Source of the DNA: Erythrophleum ivorense
Taxonomy: Eukaryota; Streptophyta; Magnoliopsida; Fabales; Fabaceae
Length of the DNA stretch: 64,000 nucleotides
Assembly: GCA_026724425.1 (NCBI GenBank)
Contig: JAIUCV010000019.1
Location: 12,939,926-13,003,925 of the forward strand
Reading direction: 5' to 3'
Part shown: in pieces, positions 35,824-47,694 of the stretch
How positions within the stretch are numbered: position 1 is the first letter of the stretch
Layout of the letters: the number at the start of each line of letters is the position of its first letter
Translations under genes and position numbers: made by a program
The notes under the pieces: model-generated
Database searches by the model: none
What the model saw: only the letters and a program-made list of their open reading frames with translations
What the model was told of the DNA's origin: nothing

Positions 35824-38625
35824 TGTAACACCCCAAAATTAATTTAAATAAGCCATAGGAAAGGATTTATGGAGACCCAATGATTTTAAGTGCAAACCTA
35901 ACTCCTTATCATGAGGCTTGGGCCAAGAGAGATCACCTAGCAATAGTCCAATATGATTTAATAGAATAGAGGCTCAAGACCTAATTTATATGAGCTGGCC
36001 CAACACATATTATGCAAACTCAAATTATATTGACTTTTGGCTTGACCCTATCAAATTGCTGCAGCCCAACTTATAAAATAAGGCCAAACAAGCATAAAAA
36101 TCTGAACCCACAAGAAATTAGGCCATTGGGTCAGCACATCCCACTTCTAGCTTTAAGTTTTCTGCAGCCCATCTCATCTAGTACCAACCCACTTGAAATA
36201 ATGGGCCTATTGGACTAGCCCATCTTCACTTAAACCCTAAGAAGCCTTCTCTCCACCCATTTGGCTGCTAAGGAATTCATGTTCTGTAGACTTAGAAAGC
36301 CATTTTTGCACTTGAGAAGAGGGGCTAAGGTCTTTCTGCATTCCTCCATCATTTCTCACTTATAGAGGAAGATTTGACCAAGGTAATATATACAAAACAT
36401 GTCCTTCTCATTCTCCTCTTCATTTTGGTCTGATTAGTTTCTGGTTTTGAGCGTTTTCATCTTTTTCTCAAATATGAAATTTAGTGTTTGGGTGTTTCCT
36501 TGTAAGATTTTCAGAGTTAGAAGCCAAATGGATGATTGGGTAAGCATTTCCTTTCCATTTTGTGTATTATTTTGCTGGAAAATGTCCCTAAGGGTTGATT
36601 TTCATAATGGGTTCTGCTATTGTACGAAATTACAAGGAGATGAAGGTGAAAAACTACATTTTCTAGGCTTGATGACTCAAATCCGAATTTGGGAATGTCT
36701 CATAGTATGTTTTTAGTAGTTAAGGCTCAACCCAATCCATTTGACCTCTTGGGTGTATGGGTAAGTGTTCCCTCTTCTCTTGTGTGGTATATATACAGAA
36801 TTTCCTTCATTTGGACTGACTTTTAGTGCATGGTTTTTACATATGCGAAAATGAAGATGTTAGGAGTGACCCATTGTGAGTTCTGTTGTTGCGATCATGA
36901 ATTGGTGCTATAAACCCTTAGGAAGCTTGGGTAAGAAGTTCTTAATGCACTCTTATTAAGATTAATCTGTGGATAGGGAAATTCCTTACTAATGGTAGTT
37001 GAATAATAATGATTATGCTTATGTTAGGCCTGGTGTGCTTTGATTCCCAAGGGTAGCTAGAGGATGAGTAATTGGCTTCATTGAGGTAACTGGGGTTATT
37101 TTCCTAATTCTATATATATGCTCATGTTAATATGATATTTGATACACATGTATGATTTTAAAATGTCAAATGATTGGTTGACTACTTGAATTGTTATTGT
37201 GATTAGATCTTGTAAGTCCATGGTGAAGCTGTGGTGCAACTGCCACCCGTGCATGTGCTTTGATCGGGCACTGGGTTATGATCAGGCCCTGAATGCACTG
37301 AGCCCAGGTTGTGCTCATTGGGGAGTTGGTGCCATGGACGAACCATTCCTAGTGTTATTGGCCATTAACATGTTGTGTATGACTGCTGGTATGGGACAGT
37401 AGTTATTGGTAGTTCAACTAGTTCATTTGCAAATTAAATTGATGATTCTGGTATTGATGATATGAAATTACATTGGATTGATTAACTTGTACATATCTAT
37501 GGGAATTGCATTTTGTTACTAAGATTATATATCTCACCCCATTATGGGCTAATATTTTCGGGGACCAGACCTCTTAGTGGCAAAGAGAAAATTAATGGAA
37601 GCACATTAAATAGTTTGATAGCATATAGGTTTGGAGGCCTTGTCGAATTGTATTGTAACTAGATTGCTAGTTTTGTATCATTGCTGCATTGCATCATGAA
37701 TTGCCAAGTATAGGGACTGAATATGTAATTTAATTATCATGGGATTGAACATTATGGTTGTAATTAGCTAACAATGGATAAGTGACTTGATCTTGTATAA
37801 ACATTAAGCATGGGCCCCATGCACCTTGTGACTAGAATACATTTGCTATCATTAAATTATGGTTTTGTTGATGTGTGGTAGTTTGGTAAGTAGAAACCAA
37901 TACTTTAAATCTTGAGATAGATAAGGATAGATTAACTAGGTAAATCAAGTAGATAAATACCATTAAAGGTTCACAAATAAAGGGAGAATGGTCCTAGAGT
38001 GTCCCTAGAAAGAGAGTGGAGAGTATGAGACAAGATTTTCAGAGTTATAGGATCAGAAGGAATTGGCCTTGGCCAAATGGTAACAGAGGGGAATTGGCTG
38101 CGGCCAACATTTAATTAGCCTCAGCCAAATGTGGCGAACCTGCTAGGGAAGAAAACATAGAGCAATTGGTCGCGGCGAATAATGACATTAGCTGCGGCTA
38201 AGTCTGAGAGGCAAATTTGGGGGTGTTCCAGAGGGTATTTGGCCATGGCGAAATGTGAAAAATTTGTGAAGGCATAAGGAGTTGAACCGAGAGTAATTGG
38301 CCACAACGAAAGTGCTCTATTTCTCATATTCATCTAGAAACCTTAATTTCTCTTAAGATAATGCTAAGGAATGATCTAGAAACACTTATAGGAGGATTTT
38401 ATGAGTTGGAATTGATGGATGGGAGAATCAAAGGCTCCTCATGGATAATTAATTACGCATTCGAATAATTGTGGTTGTCTAGCTAATGACCCTAACAACA
38501 TTAAGGTTTCAAATTTCCTCACTTTTTTCCGATGTAATTAATCTTAATGACTTCAAACTTTGATATATGATTATTAATCACGTACTTAACCTTAATTACG
38601 ATGATTAGAAATTAGGGTTGTTACA
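35824..38625 (+). repeat. Left (5') LTR of the LARD
   Basis: Starts TGTAACACCCCAAAATTAAT and ends AGGGTTGTTACA, and pairs with 42616-45297. It contains a conserved block also found in the surrounding element (GTGCATGTGCTTTGATCGGG near 37248), ATCTCACCCC near 37530, and palindromes of the TTGGCCnnGGCCAA type at 38060-38310. Confidence 0.92.
38060..38310. repeat. GC-rich palindrome cluster in the LARD LTR
   Basis: Repeated variants of TTGGCCGCGGCCAA / GGCCATGGCGAA, for example TTGGCCTTGGCCAA at about 38064. The right LTR has the same cluster at about 44690-44965. Here the cluster lies near the end of the LTR, unlike that at 16791-17030. Confidence 0.7.
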
Positions 38626-38627
38626 TT

Positions 38628-38639
38628 TGGTATCAGAGC
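38628..38639 (+). promoter_or_regulatory. Primer binding site of the LARD
   Basis: TGGTATCAGAGC two bases after the LTR end, complementary to the initiator Met tRNA 3' end. Confidence 0.9.
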
Positions 38640-41600
38640 AATGGTTCAAGAAAACTGTCCTAATTTAAATCTTATGATTAGAAGCTTGGCAATCATGATA
38701 CATTTTTGGCATGGTATTAGCTTATAAGAATAGATAATTATGTGAACATATAGTTGTCGTGCTTTATATTTCTAGAAGGAAATATAGAGCAATAATGATA
38801 TGAAGCTTGTAATGCTTGATTAAAATGACTGTTTCTTAAATTTTATTTAGAACATCACCTAGCACAATAAATATACCCTGGAAAATAATAGAGTGTAGTG
38901 AGATTCTACCTCATAACACCTTAGCAATACTAATTTTAAGACTTGAGGTTGTTTATGCTAATGAAAAGACTTAAATTTTACCCTTCTTTTCTTTAGAGAT
39001 TGGATTACTGGTCTCAGTCTAGATAAATAACTAGTTGAGGCTTGTTGCTAGCTAGCTACGCGATAGATGCACCAGTCACTCACTGTGAGGCACTAGTTGA
39101 CTGAATGAATAAGACTAGGTAACTGATGAGAAAGATGAACAAAGCTACTAATAGTATCTGTGACCAGTTCACCACCATTTACTAAGCAAGCCAACTGAGG
39201 ACGGCCGACCAGTTGACTGGCCTATCGGAGTAGTCAACTGATCACAACAAGAGTAGCAATTCTTTACTTAAGTGGAATTCTAAACTTTTCAAGGGCCATC
39301 TAGAGTGATGTTGAGAACTTAAAAGGTAATGGTATAGAGTAAAACACTTGACTAGCTATAAAAATCTTACGGAAGGGTAAGATGTAAACCTTACTTGCAA
39401 TCAAGAAATTGATAATGGAACTGGTTTGTAATAAATAAGTGTGATTGAATAAATATATGAAGTGATGAACAATCCATAATGAGTTAGGATTATGTAGACT
39501 TTGAAAGGTCCCTAAGGTTGAGGCTTTATAGGTACAGAGGTCCTAACCCACTTGCTTAATCCCGGTTAATAAAGAATGCAATTACTCGATCCTAGCTACC
39601 ACAATTTGGGCCTAATGAATAAGGGTAATAAGAGCTAAAGAACATTTCCAATTGTTTTATTCAAACTATTGGAGTGAGTAAGCCATCTTTAGTTAATGAT
39701 GACAAGAAAAGAGGATAAGGAACCACTAAGATTGTCGAATCCATTTCTAAATGGGGGATAGTGACTTTAAAGCAAGAGATTAAGGGAGATGATGTTTTGG
39801 AAAGAATCTTGAGAGCTTTGAGGCTCCTCCCTTAGTGTATTATGGCAAAAGAGAGAGAGATTATGATAAGAGGAAAGACAACCCTTTAGTGTGATAAGGG
39901 TGAGGTGCACTGGCATGGGGTGCTTGTGCATGTTGTCTCTTGTGTAATTTAGTTTACTTATGCTATGTGTTGATGTGCATTTAGGTGGTGGTTTGAGGCA
40001 CTTTACGTGCATGATACACTCGGAGAGTGTAAGGTAAGATTCTACAGCACTCTGGTGCTGGAGGCACGTGGGACGTGCTCATTCATCGGCATTTCAGTGC
40101 TAAAGGCATGCAGGGCGTGTCACTTATCATATGATTTGATGACTTTCAACCACCAAATTGGCGTTAAACTAGACTAAGTAGACTTTCTACCTAAAAGGTA
40201 AAGAAGAGATCTTTATGGTAAGGATCCATCTAAAAAGAGAATAAAATTGTACCAGTGTGAGTACAAGTGGTTGAGATATAGTCATCACGAGGTGATGAGC
40301 ATGTGTATGGCCACAGAAAAGCATTGCCCACTAATATTGAAGGCAAAGTCTAATTCTGCCATCAATAATCTTATTATTATGTATCACATGTGGCGTGATT
40401 AAGGGAGTAGAGACAACATTGGGATTTTGAAATGGACTAACAATTACTGTATTAGTAAAACTCCCTAATTTTGAAAGAGGACTCCTTGATCTAGAATAAT
40501 AACCTAGGAGGAAGGAATGAGAGGTGAAAATAACGCAATTAACTTATGTTATTACAATAAAACCTTAGTATAATGATTGACGAGGAAGGGTGAAACACTA
40601 GTGGTAAATGGTACTTGAGTTCTCTCACTGGAAATCCTTATTTGATCTGTTGATAATTAGGGAATGTTTAATAATGAAAAGACTCACTAAGTCTCCTTAT
40701 TATGATAATTTAACTCCCAATGGTTAGGCATAATTGTGGCCTAAAAACTTTTAGGGGAGTGAAAGAGTTAGTTGTGGTTGGTGTAGGCCATTGTGTAGGG
40801 ACGAAAACTATCATACCATCTCATATTACATGCTGTAACGTATGGTCAAAGGACCTTGTACTTGTTGTCAGAGAATCTTATTGACAAGGTCTCAGATTTT
40901 ACATTAATGAATACAAGATCTTGTTGATAGGATCTTAAACCTTGTTGACAAGATATTATTTCATTACTCCTTGGGGAATTATTATGAATTTCCAAACTAG
41001 AGAATATTAAAAAAAAAGTATGCTAATTGAAGAATAACTATACTTGTATGAAAATAACTTAGTTGGGGGTAGAAGATACGAAAGCACAATCCTTTGGGAC
41101 TATATATATATAACGGCATAAAATCTAAGGAAATGTTCAGTTGACTTCAAACAAGTGTAAATGCCATTAAGTTGACTACAAAAGCTTGTAGTAACTGAGA
41201 ATTAAAATGAGAAATTGGGATCTATTGATCATGGTGATCTTTAAAGTTACATGTATGTTATTGTGGTAATGTCTTTGCAAGTGCAAAAGAAAAAAGAAGA
41301 AGAAGAAGAGAGAGAGAAGAGAAAGAGAGAAAAGAGGTCTACTAAGGGCTTTCCTATGTTGGTTACACTTATAGACTACGATTAGATTATCTATGATGAA
41401 CCATCATTATGAATGAAAATTTCTAATGTTATAGGTAAGTTGTTGAAACTGTGTCATTTAATAGAGCATGCACTTGAGTTGTGGCTTGTAAGATTCAAGG
41501 AAACTCATTTCTTAAGTCTTAGAAGACTACCTTGATGCTCTAGACAAGGTACACTCACCTTTGAAATAAGGTCTTATTAGAAAATATAATCTAGACCTGC

Positions 41601-42600
41601 AATATCGTGTTTACTTTCACTTGGAAGATCATGTTTGATTTCGATTATGTGGAAGGTGAACCTATAGTGTTTGGGTACCTTCAAGAGATTAGTTATGAGA
41701 TCAGACTCTATATTAGTCTTAACCCTTGAGAATCTCAACAAATGAAGAGGAGGAATCTTGCACGCTAATCAAAAATGAAAAGGGAATTCTATACTTCTAA
41801 TGGAAATAATGAACCTTTTACTAATGGACAATGAATGAGGATAATGCATGAAATAATTTATGAGATAGTTGAATGAAAGACTTGAAACTCAGACTAGATG
41901 AACCTGTAAGAGGTAAAGCCCATTTTGGTTAAGAAGGTTGGACTAAAGAAATGTGGGGGTAATCTAAGTGAAGGACAAATGGAACTTCATTATGAAATAA
42001 GGTCACTTACCTGTGTTGCTATTAATGGAATAGATACTAAAAAGGCATAACTAAGTGGAATTCCTTATAGTTCTTGGTATTAACTATTAGGGAGAGTTAA
42101 GCTAAAGTATCTAGGAGTTATCTCTTAAATGGATTGAGAGTTAAGAAGGAAAGCAAGTTAACATGAACATTTAATGATCGGCTATTGGGACAACAACAAT
42201 AAATGAGAGAAGGGAGAAAGAAAAAAAAAAGGGAGATAAATATAAACCAGAACAAACAAAAAGCTATGAAGGAAGAGAAAATCGGGATTTATCTGAGCTA
42301 GGTGACTAGAGCTTGCTATAAAATGATCAAGTGTAGCTTGGTCAGGATCTCTTTGGTTGAGGACAAAGAACGAATATAGAATATTCAGGTCGGTACATCA
42401 TTAGACGTAGGTTGACTAGAGGGAATAGAATTGTGGTTATCAAGTGAAGTAGTAACATGACAAGAACACCTCTCCAAGAAAGTAGTAAGAAGGGACTAGT
42501 CTCTAGTAAGATTATCTGAGTTATCAAGGAGGAGGTTATGAGGAAGAATTGTCCAACATCAATTGAGTAAGGTATGACTAATTTTGAGGACAAAATTTTT
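38640..42600 (+). other. Non-coding interior of the LARD
   Basis: Four kilobases without a convincing coding region. Visible features are a cluster of TTGACT/AGTCAA motifs at 39090-39245, an imperfect repeat with GGTGCTGGAGGCACGTGGGA at 40050-40130, CTTGTTGACAAG palindromes at 40855-40960, and a GA-rich tract at 41285-41335. The last 60 bp keep the chromovirus post-pol motif. Confidence 0.6.
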
Positions 42601-42615
42601 AAAAGGAGGGGAGAA
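42601..42615 (+). promoter_or_regulatory. Polypurine tract of the LARD
   Basis: AAAAGGAGGGGAGAA directly before the right LTR start at 42616. Confidence 0.85.
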
Positions 42616-45297
42616 TGTAACACCCGAAAATTAATTTGAATAAGCCATGGGTAAGGATTTATAGAGACCTAATGATTTTAGGTGCAAACCCAACTCCTTA
42701 TCATGAGGCTTGGGCCAAGAGAGATCACCTAGCAATAGCCTAATATGATTTAGTGAAATAGAGGCCTAAGACCCAATTTATATAAGCTGGCCCAACACAC
42801 ATTATGCGGACCCAAATTATATTAACTCTTGGCTTGACCCTATCAAATTGTTGTAGCCCAACTTATGAAATAAGGCCCAATAAGCATAAAAATCTGAACC
42901 CACAAGGAATTGGGTCATTGGGTCAACACATCCCACTTCTAGCTTTAAGTTTTCTGCAGCCCATCTCATCTAGTACCAACCTACTTGAAATAATGGGCCC
43001 ATTGGCCTAACCCATATTTACTAAAACCCTAAGAAGCCTTCTCTCCACCCATTTGGCTACCAAGGAATTCATGTTCTGTAGACTTAGAAAGCCATTTTCG
43101 CACTTGAGAAGAGGGGATAGGGTTTTTCTGCATTCCTCCACCATTTCTCACTTATAGAGGAAGATTTGGCCAAGGTAATCTATGCAAAACATGTCCCTCT
43201 CATTCTCCTCTTTATTTTGGTCCAATTAGTTTCTGGTTTTGAGCATTTTTATCTTTTTTTCAAATTTGAAATTTAGTGTTTGGGTGTTTCCTTGTAAGAT
43301 TTTCAGAGTTAGAAACTAGATGGATGATTAGGTAAGTATTTCCCTTCCATTTTCTATATTATTTTGCTAGAAAATGTCCCTAAGGGTTGATTTTCATAAT
43401 GGGTTCTGCTATTGTGCGAAATTACAAGGAGATGAAGGTGAAAAACTACATTTTTTGGGCTTAATGACTAAAATCCGAATTTGGGAATGTCTCATAATGT
43501 GTTCTTAGTAGTTAAGGCTCAACCCAATCCATTTGGCCTCTTGGGTGTATAGGTAAGTGTTCCCTCTTAGAAGTTCTTAATGCACTCTTGTTAAGATTAA
43601 TCTGTGGATAGGGAAATTCCTTACTAATGGTAGTTGAATAATGATGATTATGCTAATGTTAGGCCTGGTGTGCTTTGATTCCCAAAGGTAGGTAGAGGAT
43701 GAGTAATTGGCTTCATTGAGGTAACTGGGGTTATTTTCCTAATTCCATGTATATGCTCGTGTTAATATGATATTTGATACACATGTATGATTTTAAAATA
43801 TCAAATGATTAGTTGACTACTTGAATTGTTATTGTGATTGGACCTTGTGAGTCCATGGTGGAGCTGTGGTGTGGCTACCACCCGTGCATGTGCTTCAATC
43901 GGGCACTGGGTTATGATCAGACCCTGAATGCACTGAGCCCAAGTTGTGCTCATTGGGGAGTTGGTGTCGTGGACGAACCATTCTTAGTGTTATTGGCTAT
44001 TAACATGTTGTGTATGACTACTGGTATAGGACAATAGTTATTGGTAGTTCAACTAGTTCATTTGCGAATTGAATTGATGATTCTGGTATTGATTATATGA
44101 AATTGTATTGGATTGATTAACTTGTACATATATATGGGAATTGCCTTTTGTTACTGAGATTATATATCTCACCTCATTGTGGGCTAACATTTTCAGGGAC
44201 CAGACCTCTTAGTGGCAAGGAAAAAATTAATGGAAGCACATTAAATAGTTTGGTAGCATGTAGGTTTGGAGGCCTTGTCAAATTGTATTGTAACTAGATT
44301 GTTAGTTTTGTATCATTGCTACATTGCATCATGAATTGCCACTAAATATGTAATTTAATTATCATGAGATTGAACATTATGGTTGTAATTGGCTAACAAT
44401 GGATAAGTGACTTGATCTTGCATGAACATTAAGCATGGGCCTTATGCACCTTGTGACCAAAATACATTTGCTGTTATTAAATTATGGTTTTGTTGATGTA
44501 TGGTAGTTTAGTAAGTAGAAACCAATACTTTAAATCTTGAGATAGATAAGGATAGATTAACTAGGTAAATCAAGTAGATAAATACCAATAAAGGTTCACA
44601 AATAGAGGGAGAGTGGTCCTAGAGTGTCCCTAGAAAGAGAGTGGAGAGTATGAAACAAGATTTTTGGAGTTGTAGGATCAAAAGGAATTAGCCGAGCCAA
44701 AATTTAATTGGCCTCGGCCAAATGGTAACAGAGGGGAATTGGCCGCAGCCAACATTTAATTGGCCTCGACCAAATGTGGCGAACCTGCCAAGGAAGAAAA
44801 CAAAAAGCAATTGTCCACGGCGAACAATGACGTTAGCCACAGCTAAGTTTGAGAGGCAGATTTGGGGGTGTTCCAGAGGGTATTTGGCTGCGGCGAAATG
44901 TGAAAAATTTGTGAAGGCGTAAGGAGTTGAACCAAGAGTAATTGGCCAAGGCGCAAGGGAATTTAGCCGCGGTGAAAGTGCTCTATTTCTCATATTCATC
45001 TAGAAACCTTAGTTTCTCTTAAGGTAATGCTAAGGAATGATCTAGAAACACTTGTAAGAGGATTTTTATGAGTTGGAATTGATGGATGGGAGAATCAAAG
45101 GCTCCTCATGGATAATTAAATTCACTTACGCATTCGAATAATTGTGGTTGTCTAGCTAATGACCCTAACAACATTAAGGTTTTAAATTTTCTCACTTTTT
45201 CCCGATGTAATTAATCTTAATGATTTCAAACTTTGATATATGATTATTAATCCGTACTTAACCTTAATTATGATTATTAGAAGTGAGGGTTGTTACA
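42616..45297 (+). repeat. Right (3') LTR of the LARD
   Basis: Matches 35824-38625 throughout but lacks roughly 165 bp corresponding to about 36773-36940 (after GTGTTCCCTCTT). Ends GGGTTGTTACA, followed by the duplication TCTAA. Confidence 0.92.
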
Positions 45298-45302
45298 TCT
45301 AA

Positions 45303-45615
45303 TATAGGTCATGGGCTGACCCAAGGGTCCAATTGCAAGTGAGTTCTGATTTAAACCTTGTTGGGCTAGCTTTAATGTTTTGGGCTATAGAAATTTAATT
45401 AGGCCAGACCAAGTTTGAAGGGCTCAATTGATTTGGGTTTACACAAGGGTTATTAGGCCATTTATAAGAGTTTATGCAAGTTGGGTCTTGGGTCTCTAAT
45501 TCTTTAAATTAGATTGGGCTATCCATTAATTTCTAACCTTGGTCTACTTAATTTAATTTGGGCCTAGATGAGGTTTCTAACTCAATTAAATCTCAAACTT
45601 ATATTAATAATTTAC
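45303..45615 (-). repeat. 3' LTR of the second gypsy element, inner part (truncated)
   Basis: Resumes the LTR sequence after the LARD and follows 50100-50410 of the 5' LTR. Similarity fades after ATATTAATAATTTA, leaving out about 105 bp that would end at the polypurine tract. Confidence 0.85.
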
Positions 45616-46140
45616 TGATAACCATGATTTTTATATATTTTATTCTCCTTAACTTAGGCATTTTAATGATTAAATATAGCTCTAAGACTTCAATTAGATA
45701 AGATTTTATTTTAGTGGCCATTTCTATATTTTAGGAATTTATTTGTAAATTATTGGTTTTTAATGGTTAAATTTATCTTAAATAATTTTTTGAATATTCC
45801 TATTTAATTTTTCCCACTCTTTTGTGCAGAATTTTAATATGTAATTGGAGCTTTAAATAGAAAATTAAATTGAAGAAAAGCAAGAGAAGAGATAGGCTTC
45901 AAGTGTGTTAGTGTGCAATCTCAAGAGCTTCAAGAATTTCAATAGGAATTAAAGCTTGAATGAACTTTTCCATGCAACCCACACACTTACATGAAGTCAC
46001 GTGATCATCACACACATGCATGACTCAAGAAGAAGGAGGCTTGAGTTGCTTATGCAAACAGCAGCACACTCATTCGGGTTTTGAAGGAATAAAAAGCATT
46101 GAGTCAAGGAAGCAACGAGGTGCTGCACGACAAGGAATAT
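45616..46140. other. Unassigned 0.5-kb filler at the pol deletion
   Basis: Lies between the truncated 3' LTR and the protease remnant where pol should be. AT-rich at first, then a stretch with CAAGTGTGTTAGTGTGCAAT and ACACATGCATGACTCAAG. It matches neither the 5' LTR nor the chromovirus interior by eye. Confidence 0.4.
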
Positions 46141-47432
46141 CCAGTAGGGGTAGACACAAATAATTCAAATGGCAACAGGCTAATTTTAAGACCTAGACGC
46201 TTAACACAACCATATGAGATGAATGAATAGGTCGCACTTGAGTCAAACAATGCATCTACGACATGATTATGGACAAGTAAAGTACCTTAGATCAAACTAG
46301 GGGATCTACTAGTCTCTTGTTGCATAAGTACAAACACGTTTCCCTAGATAGGTTGTTTAACTGATGAGGCCGACTCTTGTGACATCATGCAAGTACATAC
46401 ATAGTGTCCAGGCTTCCCACAATTATATCACATTGGGCATGACCCATTCCCATGGTTCTTCCCACACTTGGCATAAGTGGGTAGGGCACTCACTGCACTT
46501 CTTAGAGGTCCCATGCTTCTTCTTTGAAGGACATTCCTTGGGGGTGGTTTCCTACCCCAAGAGCTACTCCCACTATTAGCTCCTTTCTTACTTCCGCTCC
46601 TAAAGGGCTCCATGCCCTGGTCACGCTTATCCTCTAGGGTCTTCTTCCTCTTGGCATCATTTTCAATCATGGCCCTCTCCGTTACTCTATACTTCTCCAC
46701 CAATTCAAAATTGCGAATCTATAGAGATACAATTTTATCCTTAATCTCCGATTTTAGGACTCTTTCAAAGTTTTCAGCCTTCCATGGCTCATCATCAAAT
46801 CTTTTCAAGTAGAAGGAGAAGCGAGACAATTGAATGAATTTGGATGCATATTGATCTACATTCATGTCTTCTTGCTCAAGGAAGTTAAACTTAGCTTCCT
46901 TGGCAGCCCTCACTAATGAGGGAAAATACTTGCTCTAAAAAACAATTTGAAAACTTTTCCAAGTCAAGGGTACCCCCCTTGCAATCAATAATCTGGAGGC
47001 ATTCCTCCACCAATGATTAGCCTCACCCTTCAACTTGTAGATAGCTAACTTTTCCTTTTGTTATGTGGTGCAGGTTATAACCTAAAAGGTTTTCTCCAGT
47101 TGCATCAGCCACCTCTCAGCTTTCTCAATGTCTAACTCCCCTAAAAATGATGGAGGATCAGCTTTTCTGAATTTAGCCAACATAATAAAAAGGTCACCAT
47201 CCTCCCCTTGGTGTCCTACACTAGGGTTATGACTAACCCCCACACAGTTTTCCATCGGCACCTCTTGATTTGGCTTATTCATATTTTCATGTAGTTGCTG
47301 CAGCACTTGTATAGTCACTGCATAAGCCTCGGCTTGCTCTTGAAGCCGGTCAGTTATTGCCCTAATTGTAGTTTCATGGGCCTCAGCTTGTTCTCTCATT
47401 TGGTTGGCTATTGCAGCCATGGCCTCTTGCAT
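46141..47432 (-). pseudogene. gag and partial protease of the second gypsy element
   Basis: Minus-strand blocks in order are: an N-terminal Gag segment with a heptad-like EQAEAHETTIRAITDRLQEQ region (47082-47432) that ends LDIEKAERWLMQLEKTF; after a stop, the capsid-type domain EANHWWRNASRLLIARGVPL, NVDQYASKFIQLSRF (46719-46990); and a basic segment followed by a first Cys box CAKCGKNHGNGSC and a CCHC knuckle YNCGKPGHYVC in which the leading Cys codon has become a stop (46390-46500). Then comes the start of protease, LFDSSATYSFIS, in which the active-site Gly is Ser, continuing to about 46145 with GCVKRLGLK. At least four nonsense codons. RT, RNase H and integrase are absent. Confidence 0.85.
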
Positions 47433-47680
47433 CTCTCTTACTCTCAGTTGTTTCTCTACGTGTAACCATCTAACTTTGCAATGCTACAAGCATAACCACA
47501 AGTATCCCCCATTAAGCTACAACCCAAGGCAAATAAAATACAACTCCACCCATGGCAGGTATATGTATATATGAGAGATATCACTAAGTCACAATGCTCC
47601 TATTCCTATCATGCATGCATCATGATTGCTAAGTTTTCTAACCATAAAGTTGTAAATCAAACACATTTTCCTAAACCATT

Positions 47681-47694
47681 GCTCTGATACTAAC
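47681..47694 (-). promoter_or_regulatory. Primer binding site of the second gypsy element
   Basis: Minus strand GTTAGTATCAGAGC directly before the 5' LTR end; one base off the usual TGGTATCAGAGC. Confidence 0.8.

Larger units (their letters stand above)
35824..45297 (+). mobile_element. LARD-type non-autonomous LTR retrotransposon (9.5 kb)
   Basis: Bounded by the duplication TCTAA (35819-35823 and 45298-45302). Two LTRs of 2.8 and 2.7 kb start TGTAACACCC and end GTTGTTACA. It has a Met-type primer binding site right after the left LTR and a purine tract before the right one. The 4-kb interior has no gag or pol frames, only the AATTTTGAGGACAAAATTTT relic that normally follows chromovirus pol. 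It therefore needed proteins from an autonomous relative. The LTRs share blocks with those of the surrounding gypsy element, in opposite orientation. Confidence 0.9.

Noticed and set aside
41285..41335. GA-rich tract as a regulatory element
   Set aside because: A simple purine microsatellite in a non-coding retroelement; nothing ties it to a gene.
42342..42623. Minus-strand frame at the end of the LARD interior
   Set aside because: It overlaps the plus-strand post-pol motif and polypurine tract and runs into the LTR; no protein similarity seen.
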